64,000 nt of DNA from Candidatus Eremiobacterota bacterium (GTDB lineage: Bacteria; Vulcanimicrobiota; Vulcanimicrobiia; Vulcanimicrobiales; Vulcanimicrobiaceae): assembly GCA_019235885.1 (NCBI GenBank), contig JAFAKB010000064.1:62001-126000 (forward strand), given 5' to 3'. The position numbers and the translations under genes are program-made. This document shows, one piece after another, positions 8,312 through 16,245 of this stretch. Under the pieces are notes generated by a model that saw only the letters and a program-made list of their open reading frames with translations, searched no databases and had not been told where the DNA came from. Within the stretch, counting starts at the first letter, position 1; every line of letters starts with the position of its first letter.

Positions 8312-9733
8312 ATGACAGCACGTCGCTGGTTTGGGTCACTGGTCATCATCGCGTTGGCGACGCAACTGACCGTGCCTTCGAACGCACAAGACGATCTCGT
8401 ACAGAAAATTGTGCTGGAGCAGCTGACTTCGGGCGACCCGTCGTTCACGGTCGGTGCCTACTCGCAACTCGGCTTCGTCAAGGTACTGCGAAATACGATC
8501 AACGGGCCACAGCAGCGCATCTTGCATGCGTGCGTGGACGGCGACGACCGCGCGTGCGCGCCGAACACCGCAAATGAATTGATTCACGGCACGATCGTGC
8601 CGAAGATCAACGCGAAGAGGGAAATAGAGAGCGTTACGGTCCAGCTCCGCTCGTACACCTTAGCCGACGCACAGACCGGCTCGCTCGATGTCGCCGTCAC
8701 GCTCACGAACCCCCTGGCGCTGAGCGACCCGGCTCTCGATTCAAAGCTCGACAGCGACCTGGACACAGCCGCCGGCACGCTGACCGTCGCGGACCTCGCG
8801 GGCCTCACCGGGCTGCCGCAAATTCAGAGCGGGACGATTCGGCTGGTGATCGCGCCTGCGGTGTACCAGCAGTTCATTCAGCTGATCCCGGCCTCGAACG
8901 ACGACGCCCCGTACGCTGGAACGCTGATCGAGCTTTTGTCGCGCCGTCACGTCACCGCGCAGCTGTCGTCTTCGTTCGTCGGCGTCTCGACGGCGGGAAC
9001 CGCGTCGGCCGCGTCGTTCTGCGGACAGGGACAGCGATATCTGGTCTACCGTATCTCCTCGAAGACGGACGAGCGCCGCCTGATCGGTCATACGCGCCTC
9101 CAAATGACGGCCGCGGGTCAGTTCTTCGATTGCGTCGATCCGGGCGCGAATCCCTATACGGTCGGCGCGGTCGACGTCTTGTCGCTGCCGACGACTGGCT
9201 CGGCGTTGCCGAAGATGTTCAATCTGCTGAGCATTCTGTTCATCTCCAAGAGCAACTCGTGGACGAATGTAGGGAATGCCGGTTCGGCGCTCTCGACGCT
9301 TGTCGACGTGAGCCCGACTTCGAGCCCGGTTCTTGCCAACGCTACGGAACAGATCCTGCAGCAGCTCGTCGACAATCTCTGCACCGCGTTCAAGGGCAAG
9401 ACGAACCAGCAGCAGCCGGCCGCGAGAGGGCGAGCCGGCAACATCGCGGTGGACCTAACCAAAGGCAAGGCACAAGCTCGCGGGCTGGAAACACAGGGTT
9501 CACCAAACTCGGGAGGTGCGCCTGGGGCAGCTCCTCCGGCGGCCGGGACGCCAGTCAGCCCGCAGTTGCCCCCGATCGATTTCGGGAACTTCACCGGTCC
9601 GGTGCCGTATCCGTTGCATTGTACCGACGCTCACCTTCGTGTGCCGCCTGCGGGAGAGACAGACGACGTCCCGGTATTCGAACGCAACAAAGTTCGACCG
9701 ACGCCGATTCCAACCAACACGATTGAGCCATAA
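8312..9733 (+). CDS. Exported protein of unknown function
   Basis: A 473-residue protein with a clear signal peptide (MTARRWFGSLVIIALATQ…, cleavage near SNA-Q at residue 26). I do not recognise the mature domain: it is mostly beta-type sequence with repeated T/S/L-rich stretches and a few Cys residues (HACVDGDDRACAPN; FDCVDPG), then a Gly/Ala/Pro-rich linker near residues 395-420 and a short C-terminal segment. ATG at 8312 has GGGAGG about 7 nt upstream, a better ribosome site than most accessory genes in this window. It is convergent with rplL. Confidence 0.75.
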   Translation: MTARRWFGSLVIIALATQLTVPSNAQDDLVQKIVLEQLTSGDPSFTVGAYSQLGFVKVLRNTINGPQQRILHACVDGDDRACAPNTANELIHGTIVPKINAKREIESVTVQLRSYTLADAQTGSLDVAVTLTNPLALSDPALDSKLDSDLDTAAGTLTVADLAGLTGLPQIQSGTIRLVIAPAVYQQFIQLIPASNDDAPYAGTLIELLSRRHVTAQLSSSFVGVSTAGTASAASFCGQGQRYLVYRISSKTDERRLIGHTRLQMTAAGQFFDCVDPGANPYTVGAVDVLSLPTTGSALPKMFNLLSILFISKSNSWTNVGNAGSALSTLVDVSPTSSPVLANATEQILQQLVDNLCTAFKGKTNQQQPAARGRAGNIAVDLTKGKAQARGLETQGSPNSGGAPGAAPPAAGTPVSPQLPPIDFGNFTGPVPYPLHCTDAHLRVPPAGETDDVPVFERNKVRPTPIPTNTIEP

Positions 9734-9795
9734 AAGCCCACAGACCCGTAGCCTTACCGCGATGTTTCCGGGATTCTTCCGTTTCCATCGCGATC

Positions 9796-9834
9796 TGAAA
9801 AGCAAACGCCCCGCGTCGCAATGGACACGAGGCG
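9796..9834 (-). terminator. Rho-independent terminator of the rplJ-rplL operon
   Basis: Read on the minus strand, an 11-bp stem with two G-U wobbles (CGCCTCGTGTC / GACGCGGGGCG) is followed by TTTGCTTTTC. It starts 28 nt after the rplL stop codon, in the expected place for the end of this operon. Termination here means that rpoB and rpoC do not follow rplL in one transcript. Confidence 0.85.
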
Positions 9835-9861
9835 CTTCGCCTTCACAACGGGCTCCTTACT

Positions 9862-10230
9862 TCACTTGACGGTGACTTTTGCGCCGGCGTCTTGCAGCTT
9901 CTTGGCGACCGCGTCGGCTTCGTCTTTGGGGACGCCTTCCTTGACCGGCTTGGGCGCGCTTTCGACGAACGCCTTCGCTTCGGTGAGCCCGAGCGAGGTG
10001 ACTTCGCGGACGGCCTTGATGACCTTGATCTTCTCCGGTCCGGCCTCTTCCAGGATGACGTCGAAGTCGGTCTTCGCCTCGACGGGCGCGGCGGCGGCGG
10101 CAGGCGCGGCGGCGGCGGCGACCGGCGCCGCGGCGCTCACGCCGTACTTCTCTTCGAGCTGCTTGACGAGGTCCGCCAGCTCGAGGACGGTGAGTTTGTC
10201 GATCTGTTCGATAAGTTCGGCGAGTGCCAT
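9862..10230 (-). CDS. rplL: 50S ribosomal protein L7/L12
   Basis: A 122-residue stalk protein that recruits translation GTPases. The N-terminal dimerisation helices ([20 protein letters not shown]) are followed by an Ala/Pro hinge and the C-terminal domain with [35 protein letters not shown] and [13 protein letters not shown]. Length is normal. It starts at ATG 10230, 14 nt after the rplJ stop, with AGGAG about 10 nt upstream, so it is the second gene of a two-gene operon. Unlike the usual beta operon, no rpoB follows. Confidence 0.98.
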   Translation of the reverse strand: MALAELIEQIDKLTVLELADLVKQLEEKYGVSAAAPVAAAAAPAAAAAPVEAKTDFDVILEEAGPEKIKVIKAVREVTSLGLTEAKAFVESAPKPVKEGVPKDEADAVAKKLQDAGAKVTVK

Positions 10231-10244
10231 GACTGGTGGTGCTC

Positions 10245-10781
10245 CTAGGCGGCGGCGGGCTGATCCGCGCTCTTCTTCTCGCGGATCGCATTGAGGACGC
10301 GGACGAGTCCGCTCTGGTTGCCGCTGAGGACGTAGACGAGTCCGTACAGCGGGGCGCTGAGCGTACCGACGAGTTTCGCGTACAGCTCTTGCTTGGGGGG
10401 AAGCGCGGCGAGCGCGAGGACCTGCGCCTTGTCGACGAGCCGGCCGTCGATCCAAGCCGCCTTCACGTCGACGGGTTTGGTGTGGTCCGAGAACGTCTTG
10501 ATCGCTTTCGCCGGCGTGACGGGATCTTCGCCGGCGAAGACGACGCCGGTCGGGCCTGCGAGAATCGCATCGAGCTGCGAGGCGAGCTCGTCGCTCGCCG
10601 CGCGCTTGAAGAGCGTGTTCTTCACCACGCCGTAGGTGCTGCCGTCCTTGCGAAGCTCGTTGCGGAGCTTCGTGATCTGCTCGACGGACAGGCCCGTGTA
10701 GTTGGTGAAGAACAGGTGCTTCGCGCTTGCGATCTTCTCGCGAAGCTCTTCGATCGTCGCTTCTTTTTTCGCGGTCGGCAT
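10245..10781 (-). CDS. rplJ: 50S ribosomal protein L10
   Basis: A 178-residue L10 that anchors L7/L12 dimers on 23S rRNA. The N-terminal RNA-binding domain has [17 protein letters not shown] and [12 protein letters not shown]; the C-terminal part binds L12. ATG 10781 is chosen because it matches the family start ([17 protein letters not shown]) and has GGAG upstream; a longer frame to 10835 would run through the leader hairpin. The roughly 155-nt leader from a sigma70-type promoter contains an intrinsic-terminator-like hairpin (10804-10832), suggesting attenuation by L10-(L12). Confidence 0.98.
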   Translation of the reverse strand: MPTAKKEATIEELREKIASAKHLFFTNYTGLSVEQITKLRNELRKDGSTYGVVKNTLFKRAASDELASQLDAILAGPTGVVFAGEDPVTPAKAIKTFSDHTKPVDVKAAWIDGRLVDKAQVLALAALPPKQELYAKLVGTLSAPLYGLVYVLSGNQSGLVRVLNAIREKKSADQPAAA

Positions 10782-10803
10782 CGGGTGCTCCGAGAGGGGA
10801 AAG

Positions 10804-10832
10804 AAAAACGCCTCCGCCGACGGGGCGAGGCG
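10804..10832 (-). promoter_or_regulatory. Terminator-like hairpin in the rplJ leader (candidate L10 autoregulation site)
   Basis: On the minus strand the leader has the stem CGCCTC (10832-10827) / GAGGCG (10814-10809) followed directly by TTTTT (10808-10804), ending 22 nt before the rplJ start. This looks like an intrinsic terminator placed before the gene. In several bacteria the L10-L12 complex binds the rplJ leader, and in Bacillus subtilis it causes termination. That this hairpin acts so here is inference. Confidence 0.6.
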
Positions 10833-10942
10833 CACGAAAAGAAGAGAGGTTCCTCGATTCGGCCGTCCTCGGCAGGCGTGCGTTCGCGGGAGCGCACATT
10901 ATCGACGCGGAGGTCGACCTGCGGTCATTGGAGCCAACGCAC

Positions 10943-10972
10943 GTTATATCACGCCCGGGAGCGCGAAGTCAA
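10943..10972 (-). promoter_or_regulatory. Sigma70-type promoter of rplJ-rplL
   Basis: Minus strand: -35 TTGACT (10972-10967), 18-nt spacer, -10 TATAAC (10948-10943). The predicted start is near 10936, leaving a leader of about 155 nt. The -35 box ends 3 nt before the divergent GNAT start codon (10975), so the two promoters or 5' ends overlap. Confidence 0.8.
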
Positions 10973-10974
10973 CG

Positions 10975-11733
10975 ATGAATGCCGACCGCGCCGAGGCGGC
11001 GTTCTGGGCCGCTTTCGTGCGCAACCGCAACGTCGACCTGGGGACCGCCGACGACGGCGCCGTCGCGGTCGCCGGCGGCTACGCGCTGGCGATCGCCGGG
11101 ACCTACAACCAAGTCGCCCTGGCGGTCGGCTCGACGCGCCCCTTGACCGCCACGGACCTCGACGTGCTCGACGCGTTCTACCGCCGCCGCAAGCTGCCGG
11201 TCCGCGTCGAGGTCCGCCAAGAGGTCCTCGACCGCGACCGCGCGCTGCTCGACGCCCACGGCTACGCGCTCGCGGAGATCCGCTTCGTCCTCTTCGAGTC
11301 GAGCGCCGTCCCGGAGGCGAGCGCCCCGGGCGTGGTCGTCCGTCCCGCCGCCGACCGCGCCGGGTGGGTGCGGCTGGTGACGCGCGCGTTCGCCGAGGCC
11401 GGCGCGCCCGACGCCGAGTCCCGCCGCTCGGCCGAGGTCACCGCGGCGGCGGCAAGCCGCCTGTTCCTCGCCGAGGCCGACGGCGTCCCGGCCGGCGGCG
11501 GCGCGGTCGCCATCGCGGGCGACGTCGCGTTCCTGTTCTCGGCCGCGGTGCTCCCGGCGTTTCGCGGCCGCGGCGTCCATCGCGCGCTGCTGAGCGCGCG
11601 GGCCGCGTTCGGCGCGGCCCACGGGGCGGCTCGGGCGGCGCTCAAGGCGGTCGACGACAGCGCCTCCGCGCGCGCTGCCGAGCGCGCCGGATTCGGCCGT
11701 GTGACGACCTTGCGCCGTTTGCGCCGCGAGTAG
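10975..11733 (+). CDS. GNAT-family N-acetyltransferase
   Basis: A 252-residue protein with a poorly conserved N-terminal half and a C-terminal GNAT domain. The acetyl-CoA loop is seen as VLPAFRGRGVHRALL (RGRGVH at residues 197-202), preceded by strand residues ADGVPAGGGAVAI and followed by SASARAAERAGFGRV, the typical GNAT motif B end. The substrate is unknown. ATG 10975 has no Shine-Dalgarno. It directly abuts the rplJ promoter on the other strand and is the first gene of the accessory segment that separates rplJL from rplKA. Composition is as GC-rich as the core genes. Confidence 0.85.
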   Translation: MNADRAEAAFWAAFVRNRNVDLGTADDGAVAVAGGYALAIAGTYNQVALAVGSTRPLTATDLDVLDAFYRRRKLPVRVEVRQEVLDRDRALLDAHGYALAEIRFVLFESSAVPEASAPGVVVRPAADRAGWVRLVTRAFAEAGAPDAESRRSAEVTAAAASRLFLAEADGVPAGGGAVAIAGDVAFLFSAAVLPAFRGRGVHRALLSARAAFGAAHGAARAALKAVDDSASARAAERAGFGRVTTLRRLRRE

Positions 11734-11792
11734 CGAGCGGGCGCGGGGATCGGACGCGCCGCGCCGAACCGCGCCTGACGAGGGGTGAGGTT

Positions 11793-12117
11793 GTGGGCGA
11801 ACGTGCGGATCCCGCGATCGTGCGGCTCGACGGAGAGCAAGTCGCTCTCACGCGCCACAACGTCCAGCTCGCGTTCCAGCGCGCTCGCGCGAGCCCGCGC
11901 GTGATTCGTCGACCTGACGCGCTTGCGGCACGACGAGTCGGTCGCCGACACCGTCATCGCCGAGCTACTGCGCGCGAAGTCGCGGCCCGCCGGCAAGCTC
12001 GTCATCGTAGCGCGCAACCAGCGCTGGATTCAGTCGCTCAGCATCGCCGGCCTCACCCGCGGCACGCCTATCGTCGCGACCCTCGACGACGCCCAGAATG
12101 CGATGCGCACGCAGTAA
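11793..12117 (+). pseudogene. Frameshifted STAS-like (anti-sigma antagonist-type) gene
   Basis: Two adjacent frames together give one plausible small STAS-type protein. The first frame, from GTG 11793 (TGAGG just upstream), reads ADPAIVRLDGEQVALTRHN up to SPRVI. After an apparent extra base near 11905-11912 the next frame continues VDLTRLRHDESVADTVIAE, then KLVIVARNQRWIQSLSIAG and TPIVATLDDAQNAM. The beta-strand/helix order (VRLDG..., VVDL...D.S, KLVIVA..., TPIVATLDDA) matches STAS antagonists. Only the downstream part from 11923 is open as it stands. The frameshift is real in this sequence, but could also be a sequencing error. The last codons (NAMRTQ-stop) lie inside the repeat that recurs next to rplA. 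Confidence 0.6.
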
Positions 12118-12139
12118 GCCCGCGCATCGCGCCGCGCGT
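12100..12139. repeat. Repeat A: copy of the sequence found downstream of rplA
   Basis: About 39 nt containing the 9-bp inverted repeat GCGATGCGC / GCGCATCGC, then GCCGCGCG and TTTTA. By eye about 36 of 39 positions match 16207-16244 beside rplA, including the codons NAMR-Q-stop of a STAS-like gene. It marks the left border of the segment 12.1-16.2 kb. Confidence 0.7.
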
Positions 12140-12235
12140 TTTAGGGTGGTGCTGGGCGGATCGAGCCAAACGCTTTACCTTTTGAGCGCCAAGCGGTATC
12201 GATCGCGGAGATGACCGCTTGGCGGCTTCCCACGT

Positions 12236-13276
12236 CTATTCGCCATTTTTCGCCGGCCTGCTAGAGGCGTGTCCGGGAAACGCAGCCGTGCCGAGATCGG
12301 CAGCCGGCGCCACTATCGCTTCCACCGATGTCTTTTCTCCGTTGCGTTCAGCGCGGGACGCAAGTCGCGGCCCAACTCGCTCGTTGTAGTAGGCGATTCC
12401 CGCATTCGTCAGACGATAGCTCTTATCCGAGAACTGTGGCGGAAATCCATCGTCTACCTTGACGGTCTCTACATAGCCGAGCGACACGAGATTACTCAGC
12501 GCTTCCAAGCGTTCATTCCGCGCATCGTAGGACGTTAGAGGTATATCGTACGACTTTAGCGCGGCTTCCGGATCCTTGCTTCGTAGCAGCGCAAGTGCGT
12601 GCAACGTCTCGACGCGGCCAGCGGAAAACTCCTTCCGTTCCGCCTCTTTCCGTTCCGCAGCATTGAGGCGATCCAGGTCTCGAACCAAATCGGAGAGCAG
12701 CGCCGTAATGCGGCCAACCATGTCACTCACCATCGACTCCTCCGCTGGAACGGGGGCGTGAAAGATACGGTCGCGCTGGCGCCAAAGCGCTCTGTCGCCG
12801 CCTTCCCTGACGAGGGAACGCATTTCTCGAATGGTACGCTCTGCATCCTTATGCGTCTGCATCACTAGGGAAACCGTGTATTCCGCGAACGCTGAACTGT
12901 TGCCGAGTCCCGTTACGCTCTTGAAGATCTCGCCTTCTTTAATCGGGAAACTCGCCGGCATAAAACGCTCTAGCCTCTCGACGAGTGCGGCGGTAAGCGG
13001 GATCACCAGTACGTTCCGGACGAAGCCGTCCAGTGCACGTCCTGCGTGGAACACTGCCTCTTCAAACTCGCATTCCGAGAGTCTCTTTTTCGCCTTATCG
13101 AGCGAGGCCGAGACGGACGGCCACCACTCGCGGTGCGCGACGAGAACCGCCGAGATCACCTCGCCGGTCGTGATCTCGTCGGTGATTTCGTCAGCGTGGT
13201 CCCGGTGGAACTCATCATACATACGCTCATAGAACGCCTCTTCGGCGGCGTCGTTCTCGTCGTAGCCCATATTCAC
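12236..13276 (-). CDS. Hypothetical protein, helical with C-terminal winged-helix-like region (second gene of a coupled pair)
   Basis: About 346 residues; family not recognised. The N-terminus is very acidic (YDENDAAEEAFYERMYDEF). The middle is helical with FEEAVFHAGRALDGFVRNVL, reminiscent of HEPN-like helical bundles. The C-terminal part (RNERLEALSNLVSLGYVETV … SYRLTNAGIAYYNERVG) resembles a winged helix ending in a 'TxxG' turn. The GTG start at 13276 overlaps the stop of the preceding gene by 4 nt (GTGA), so translation is coupled; ATG at 13270 is an alternative. Codon use is clearly less GC-rich than in neighbouring core genes, suggesting transfer. Together with the upstream gene it could be a defence-type module, but no enzymatic motif is certain. 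Confidence 0.7.
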   Translation of the reverse strand: MNMGYDENDAAEEAFYERMYDEFHRDHADEITDEITTGEVISAVLVAHREWWPSVSASLDKAKKRLSECEFEEAVFHAGRALDGFVRNVLVIPLTAALVERLERFMPASFPIKEGEIFKSVTGLGNSSAFAEYTVSLVMQTHKDAERTIREMRSLVREGGDRALWRQRDRIFHAPVPAEESMVSDMVGRITALLSDLVRDLDRLNAAERKEAERKEFSAGRVETLHALALLRSKDPEAALKSYDIPLTSYDARNERLEALSNLVSLGYVETVKVDDGFPPQFSDKSYRLTNAGIAYYNERVGPRLASRAERNGEKTSVEAIVAPAADLGTAAFPGHASSRPAKNGE

Positions 13277-13617
13277 GTCTCCGTTGTTTGACCTTGCGCG
13301 TCCGAGGCGTTACGTTGCGCGGGTAAGGCGACTATCATGTTCTTCGCGTAGTTGAACTCGTTGTGCCAGTCCATGGTAAACGAGTATGTGCCAAGCGACG
13401 GGTCCACTTCCATGTTCTTGATAAATGGGACGGTTTCAACCATGCGGAAATCTAAGTTCCTCCACCTTTCAACGAGATCACCCCCGTACACACCAGTCTC
13501 CCAATAACGTGTCTGCTCGACGAGCACGTCGCAGAAGCGCGATCCACAGAGGGACTGCATCACTTCGTCACCCAGGTCCAGCATTTCAAAGAGTGCGCGC
13601 CGCAGGTACGCGGCCGT
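13273..13617 (-). pseudogene. C-terminal part of the frameshifted HEPN-like gene
   Basis: This open segment continues the protein encoded by 13560-14513 in another frame: …KTAAYLRRALFEMLDLGDEV through EQTRYWETGVYGGDLVERW to a stop overlapping the next gene by 4 nt. The join is natural at the run of five A residues on the minus strand (13617-13621), where one more A would restore a single frame. Either the gene is broken here, or the base is missing from the assembly, or the ribosome slips. Confidence 0.6.
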
Positions 13618-14513
13618 TTTTCGTAGGCTTTGCGCGACAGGTTCCAGACGTCTTCGAGATCGGCGAACCCGTGCTCGATCCCGTCGCTGGCGTCTCGGGC
13701 GGCCTTGGCCGTCACGGCGTCGCCGCGGAAAATGTCGTGCAACCGGATCGCGTGGATGAGTGCGCTGTCCGGATACTTCTCGTTCTCGACGCCGTAGCGC
13801 TTGATTAGGTTCGCCTCGGTGACTCCTTGTCGGCGCTGGATGTTCCGGCTTACCGCCTTGCATACAGTCTCCACCCCGATATAGAGGTGCATCATTGCGA
13901 GCGGGATCTCGCCTTCGCGCCAATGGCTCAAGGCAATGCAATAGTGGTCCGCAGCCCGGTCCCACCGGTTGCGCTCGTTCGGAGGCAGACCGAATGACGC
14001 ATTGATGACTTTTCCCGCCAGAGGTCCGTCAGCGGCGCGGCCGTTGCGCGGCAGTCGCGGCACGTTGAACTCCGTCTGCCGAAAGAATGATCCCGGAAAG
14101 AAATCCTGCATCTCCTGGACGAGGGTCTCCTGAAGAATATCTGCGGCGGCGTTCACGGCGAGCTGCATGCCTTGATGAAAGCGGTGTGCTGTCCCATACA
14201 GGTAGTCGAAGGCAATCTCCATGTCGTCCGGCGCATGAGAGACCACAATATAGCGCAGTTCCCGGGGGACGCGAAACCCGTCCATGTCCTCGAAGCGCGT
14301 ACTCAGGCTTAGAAACATGCGCCCATGCTCTCCACCTCCCGCAAATGCCACGCACTCGCCTTCCGGTACGATGACACGTGAGTTGGCGCGATACACGCCT
14401 AGGAAGAGCGATGGCCTCGCTGCCCCGTCGTTGACGGGGGCCCCCGCACGCACGAGATCAAATGCGTCTCGAAGTCCGAAGTCGATGGCGACGGGGATAT
14501 CATCCTGTTGCAC
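13560..14513 (-). CDS. HEPN-like helical protein, 5' part of a frameshifted gene
   Basis: A 317-residue frame; with the downstream segment the intact product would be about 413 residues. The family is not recognised with certainty. The N-terminal half has beta-type sequence (AARPSLFLGVYRANSRVIVP). The C-terminal half is helical: HWREGEIPLAMMHLYIGVE, LIKRYGVENEKYPDSALIHA, ARDASDGIEHGFADLEDVW. Such helical tails with a conserved R…H pair (RDASDGIEH) occur in HEPN-type and abortive-infection proteins, but the spacing is not canonical. The last 11 codons before the stop (RPRTCGAHSLK…) are out of frame with the presumed ancestral protein. Less GC-rich than core genes. It is first of a two-gene unit. 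Confidence 0.65.
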   Translation of the reverse strand: MQQDDIPVAIDFGLRDAFDLVRAGAPVNDGAARPSLFLGVYRANSRVIVPEGECVAFAGGGEHGRMFLSLSTRFEDMDGFRVPRELRYIVVSHAPDDMEIAFDYLYGTAHRFHQGMQLAVNAAADILQETLVQEMQDFFPGSFFRQTEFNVPRLPRNGRAADGPLAGKVINASFGLPPNERNRWDRAADHYCIALSHWREGEIPLAMMHLYIGVETVCKAVSRNIQRRQGVTEANLIKRYGVENEKYPDSALIHAIRLHDIFRGDAVTAKAARDASDGIEHGFADLEDVWNLSRKAYEKRPRTCGAHSLKCWTWVTK

Positions 14514-14990
14514 GGCGTTTTATCTTCGTCTCGTGCGTGCGGTGAACCGTGCGGGCGCACAACCTTTTCAAACACCAAGGCGACCTTGGTCCGCCCAGCA
14601 AGAAATGTTTCACGTCTTCGGGCCGCGTTACGAAGGTCCACCATCTAAATTTGTGGCACCTGATTGCGGGTTGGAGGCCAGCCCGCTTCGCCGCACGCCC
14701 GTTGCGCCCAGGGGCCCGTCCGAACATCGGCGCGCCGTTCGGGCGTGACATCGAGCCGCTCGGCTTCCGTGCGAACCGAACGGGCGGCAAAAGCTCAGCG
14801 GATTGCGTGCAACGCGTGCACGCGTAGCAGCTTCACGAGGGCCTCAACGCGCCTAGAGTGCGACGCGATGCGTGCGCAACTCTCCGTCGATCTCGGCGGC
14901 GCGGGAAATCACGGCCGAGCAGGTCGCGTAGTCACCCGACCATGTTGCACCTATCGGATGCGGCGCCGGTGAAGCGCCGCGGCTGCGACC
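14514..14990. other. Mostly gene-free stretch with an endonuclease remnant
   Basis: About 480 nt without an intact gene, between the HEPN-like unit and the Uma2 gene. On the plus strand it contains a short fossil (14718-14795) similar to the PD-(D/E)xK protein at 24.1 kb. Nothing else recognisable. Confidence 0.5.
14718..14795 (+). pseudogene. Remnant of a PD-(D/E)xK endonuclease-like gene
   Basis: The plus-strand translation reads NIGAPFGRDIEPLGFRANR then TGGKS. It aligns with NVGAPFERDVAAAFEALGF and AAKRMGGEGEPD of the intact gene at 24100-25248, with about four codons missing (AAAF). The DNA is similar as well. It breaks down before the catalytic EPD/ECK motifs, so it is non-functional. 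Confidence 0.6.
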
Positions 14991-15566
14991 TTACGAGCGC
15001 TCGGTGCTCAACAGCCGGCCCGTTCCGGCGTACAACTGCACGACCGGGATGGTGATCCCGACCGTGTGGATGTCGACGGTTTCGTCGATGCCGTAGATGG
15101 CGTCGGTCCAAACGCCGCCCGGCATGCGCCGGTACACGCAGACCCAGACGCGGCGTGAATCGACGAGCACGTACTCCATGACGCTCGGGATGCTGCGGTA
15201 GGCGTCGAGCTTCTCGCTACGGTCGCGGGTCTTGCTTTCCGGCGAGATCACCTCGATGACGAGATCGGGCGCGACGATCGCCGTTGCGCTCGGGTCCAGA
15301 GTTTCGCACGTATGCGAGACGTCCGGAAACATGTAGCTTGCGCGGCTCTCGACGCGGACGGCGATGTCCGACGTGAACGTTTGGCAGGGCGGTTTGGTCG
15401 CCGCGTTCACGGCGGCGACCAAACGCGTGCACAGGATCCCGTGAGCGACCGAACCCCCGGCGAAGGCGAGCACTTCGCCTTCGAGGAGCTCGAGCTTGTC
15501 GGCGGACCGCTCCAGGAGACTCTCGAAATCGGTTACGCTCATCCGGCCGGGAGTGGGGTCTTGCAT
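14991..15566 (-). CDS. Uma2-family (DUF820) PD-(D/E)xK nuclease-like protein
   Basis: A 191-residue single-domain protein of the Uma2 family: MSVTDFESLLE, KLELLEGEVLAFAGGSVAHG, VAVR…PDVSH, PDLVIEVISPES with the downstream K and Y (RSEKLDAYRSI), and EYVLVDSRRVWVCVYRR. The acidic residues of PDLVIEV form the predicted nuclease site. Families of this type are abundant in cyanobacteria and other environmental bacteria, and their function is not settled. ATG 15566 is used; M9 is a possible internal start. It lies within the accessory island next to rplA. Confidence 0.9.
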   Translation of the reverse strand: MQDPTPGRMSVTDFESLLERSADKLELLEGEVLAFAGGSVAHGILCTRLVAAVNAATKPPCQTFTSDIAVRVESRASYMFPDVSHTCETLDPSATAIVAPDLVIEVISPESKTRDRSEKLDAYRSIPSVMEYVLVDSRRVWVCVYRRMPGGVWTDAIYGIDETVDIHTVGITIPVVQLYAGTGRLLSTERS

Positions 15567-15660
15567 GCTCGCCTCTCGCCCCTGACATTCGCCAAGGGCG
15601 GAAGAATCTCTCCGTGCAGACTGACGGGGCCGGGCGGCACTTGCTGCCGCCCCCCGATGC

Positions 15661-15750
15661 GCGTTTAGGCGGTGCTCGCCGTCGCCTTGATGGTCGCGTC
15701 GACCTTCACGCCGGGGCCATCGTCGACCTCAGCGTGATCGAATTCAAATA
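15661..15750. repeat. rplA: Repeat B: degenerate duplicate of the rplA 3' end
   Basis: About 90 nt nearly collinear with 16243-16337. The blocks TTAGGCGGT…CTCGCCGTCGCC, GTCGACCTTCACGCCGG and CAGCGTGATCGA recur with small indels. Read on the minus strand it encodes a damaged L1 tail (VKVDATIKATASTA-stop against VKVDPTRIKATASTA-stop). It is a partial gene copy, not expressed as L1, and forms a direct repeat with the genuine rplA end around the HicB gene. Confidence 0.8.
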
Positions 15751-15837
15751 CAATGGCTCGCGACAGTGACACCGGGCCGGCGAGGAGGGCATAGCAACGC
15801 CAGCGGACTCATAGCCGCCCCGGCGAAACCCCTCGTC

Positions 15838-16194
15838 ATGGAGACGCGCTCGTATGTGGTCGTGCTGGAGCCGGAACCCGAGGGAGGTTATTCCGCCCAT
15901 ATCCCGGCGTTTCGTGGCGCGCACACGCAGGGCAACACCATCGAGGAAACCCTGTCGAACGCCCGCGATGTGATAACCGGGTACGTCGAGATTCTCGCGG
16001 AGCGCGGCGAGCCGATTCCGCCTTCGGACCTCCGGGCACGCAACGCCAAATTACGCCACCTGCGAGCCGCGGTCGATGCGGGGATCGCAGACATCGAAGC
16101 GGGCCGGACGAAGCCGCTTACCGATGAATTGCTGCGTGCCATCGCCCAGCGCGGGCGACGCGTTTCGAAGGTGCGGCGTTCGGGACGCACCTGA
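15838..16194 (+). CDS. HicB-like antitoxin with C-terminal extension
   Basis: A 118-residue protein. Residues 1-65 form a HicB partial-RNase-H fold (TRSYVVVLEPEPEGGYSAHI, PAFRGAHTQGNTIEETLSNA, GYVEILAERGEPIPPSD). The C-terminal 45 residues (LRAAVDAGIADIEAGRTKPL…) resemble a ParD/CopG-type tail rather than the usual HicB HTH. No HicA toxin is found on either side, so the protein is an orphan or acts with another toxin. ATG 15838 is chosen because it begins the HicB fold. It lies exactly between two direct copies of the rplA 3' end, suggesting it arrived by an insertion there. Confidence 0.8.
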   Translation: METRSYVVVLEPEPEGGYSAHIPAFRGAHTQGNTIEETLSNARDVITGYVEILAERGEPIPPSDLRARNAKLRHLRAAVDAGIADIEAGRTKPLTDELLRAIAQRGRRVSKVRRSGRT

Positions 16195-16206
16195 GCACCC
16201 AAGAAC

Positions 16207-16244
16207 GCGATGCGCAAGCAATAAGCCGCGCATCGCGCCGCGCG
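16207..16244. repeat. Repeat C: hairpin downstream of rplA, matches repeat A
   Basis: Contains the inverted repeat CGCGATGCGC / GCGCATCGCG (10 bp, 12-nt loop), immediately after the rplA stop on the minus strand. On the plus strand it still carries the last codons (NAMRKQ-stop) of a STAS-like gene, as at 12100-12117. It may act as the rplA terminator, although no U-tract follows. Confidence 0.7.
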
Positions 16245-16245
16245 C

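Noticed and set aside
15580-16245. HicA toxin partner for the HicB gene
   Set aside because: No frame with the short dsRBD-like HicA pattern on either strand near the gene.
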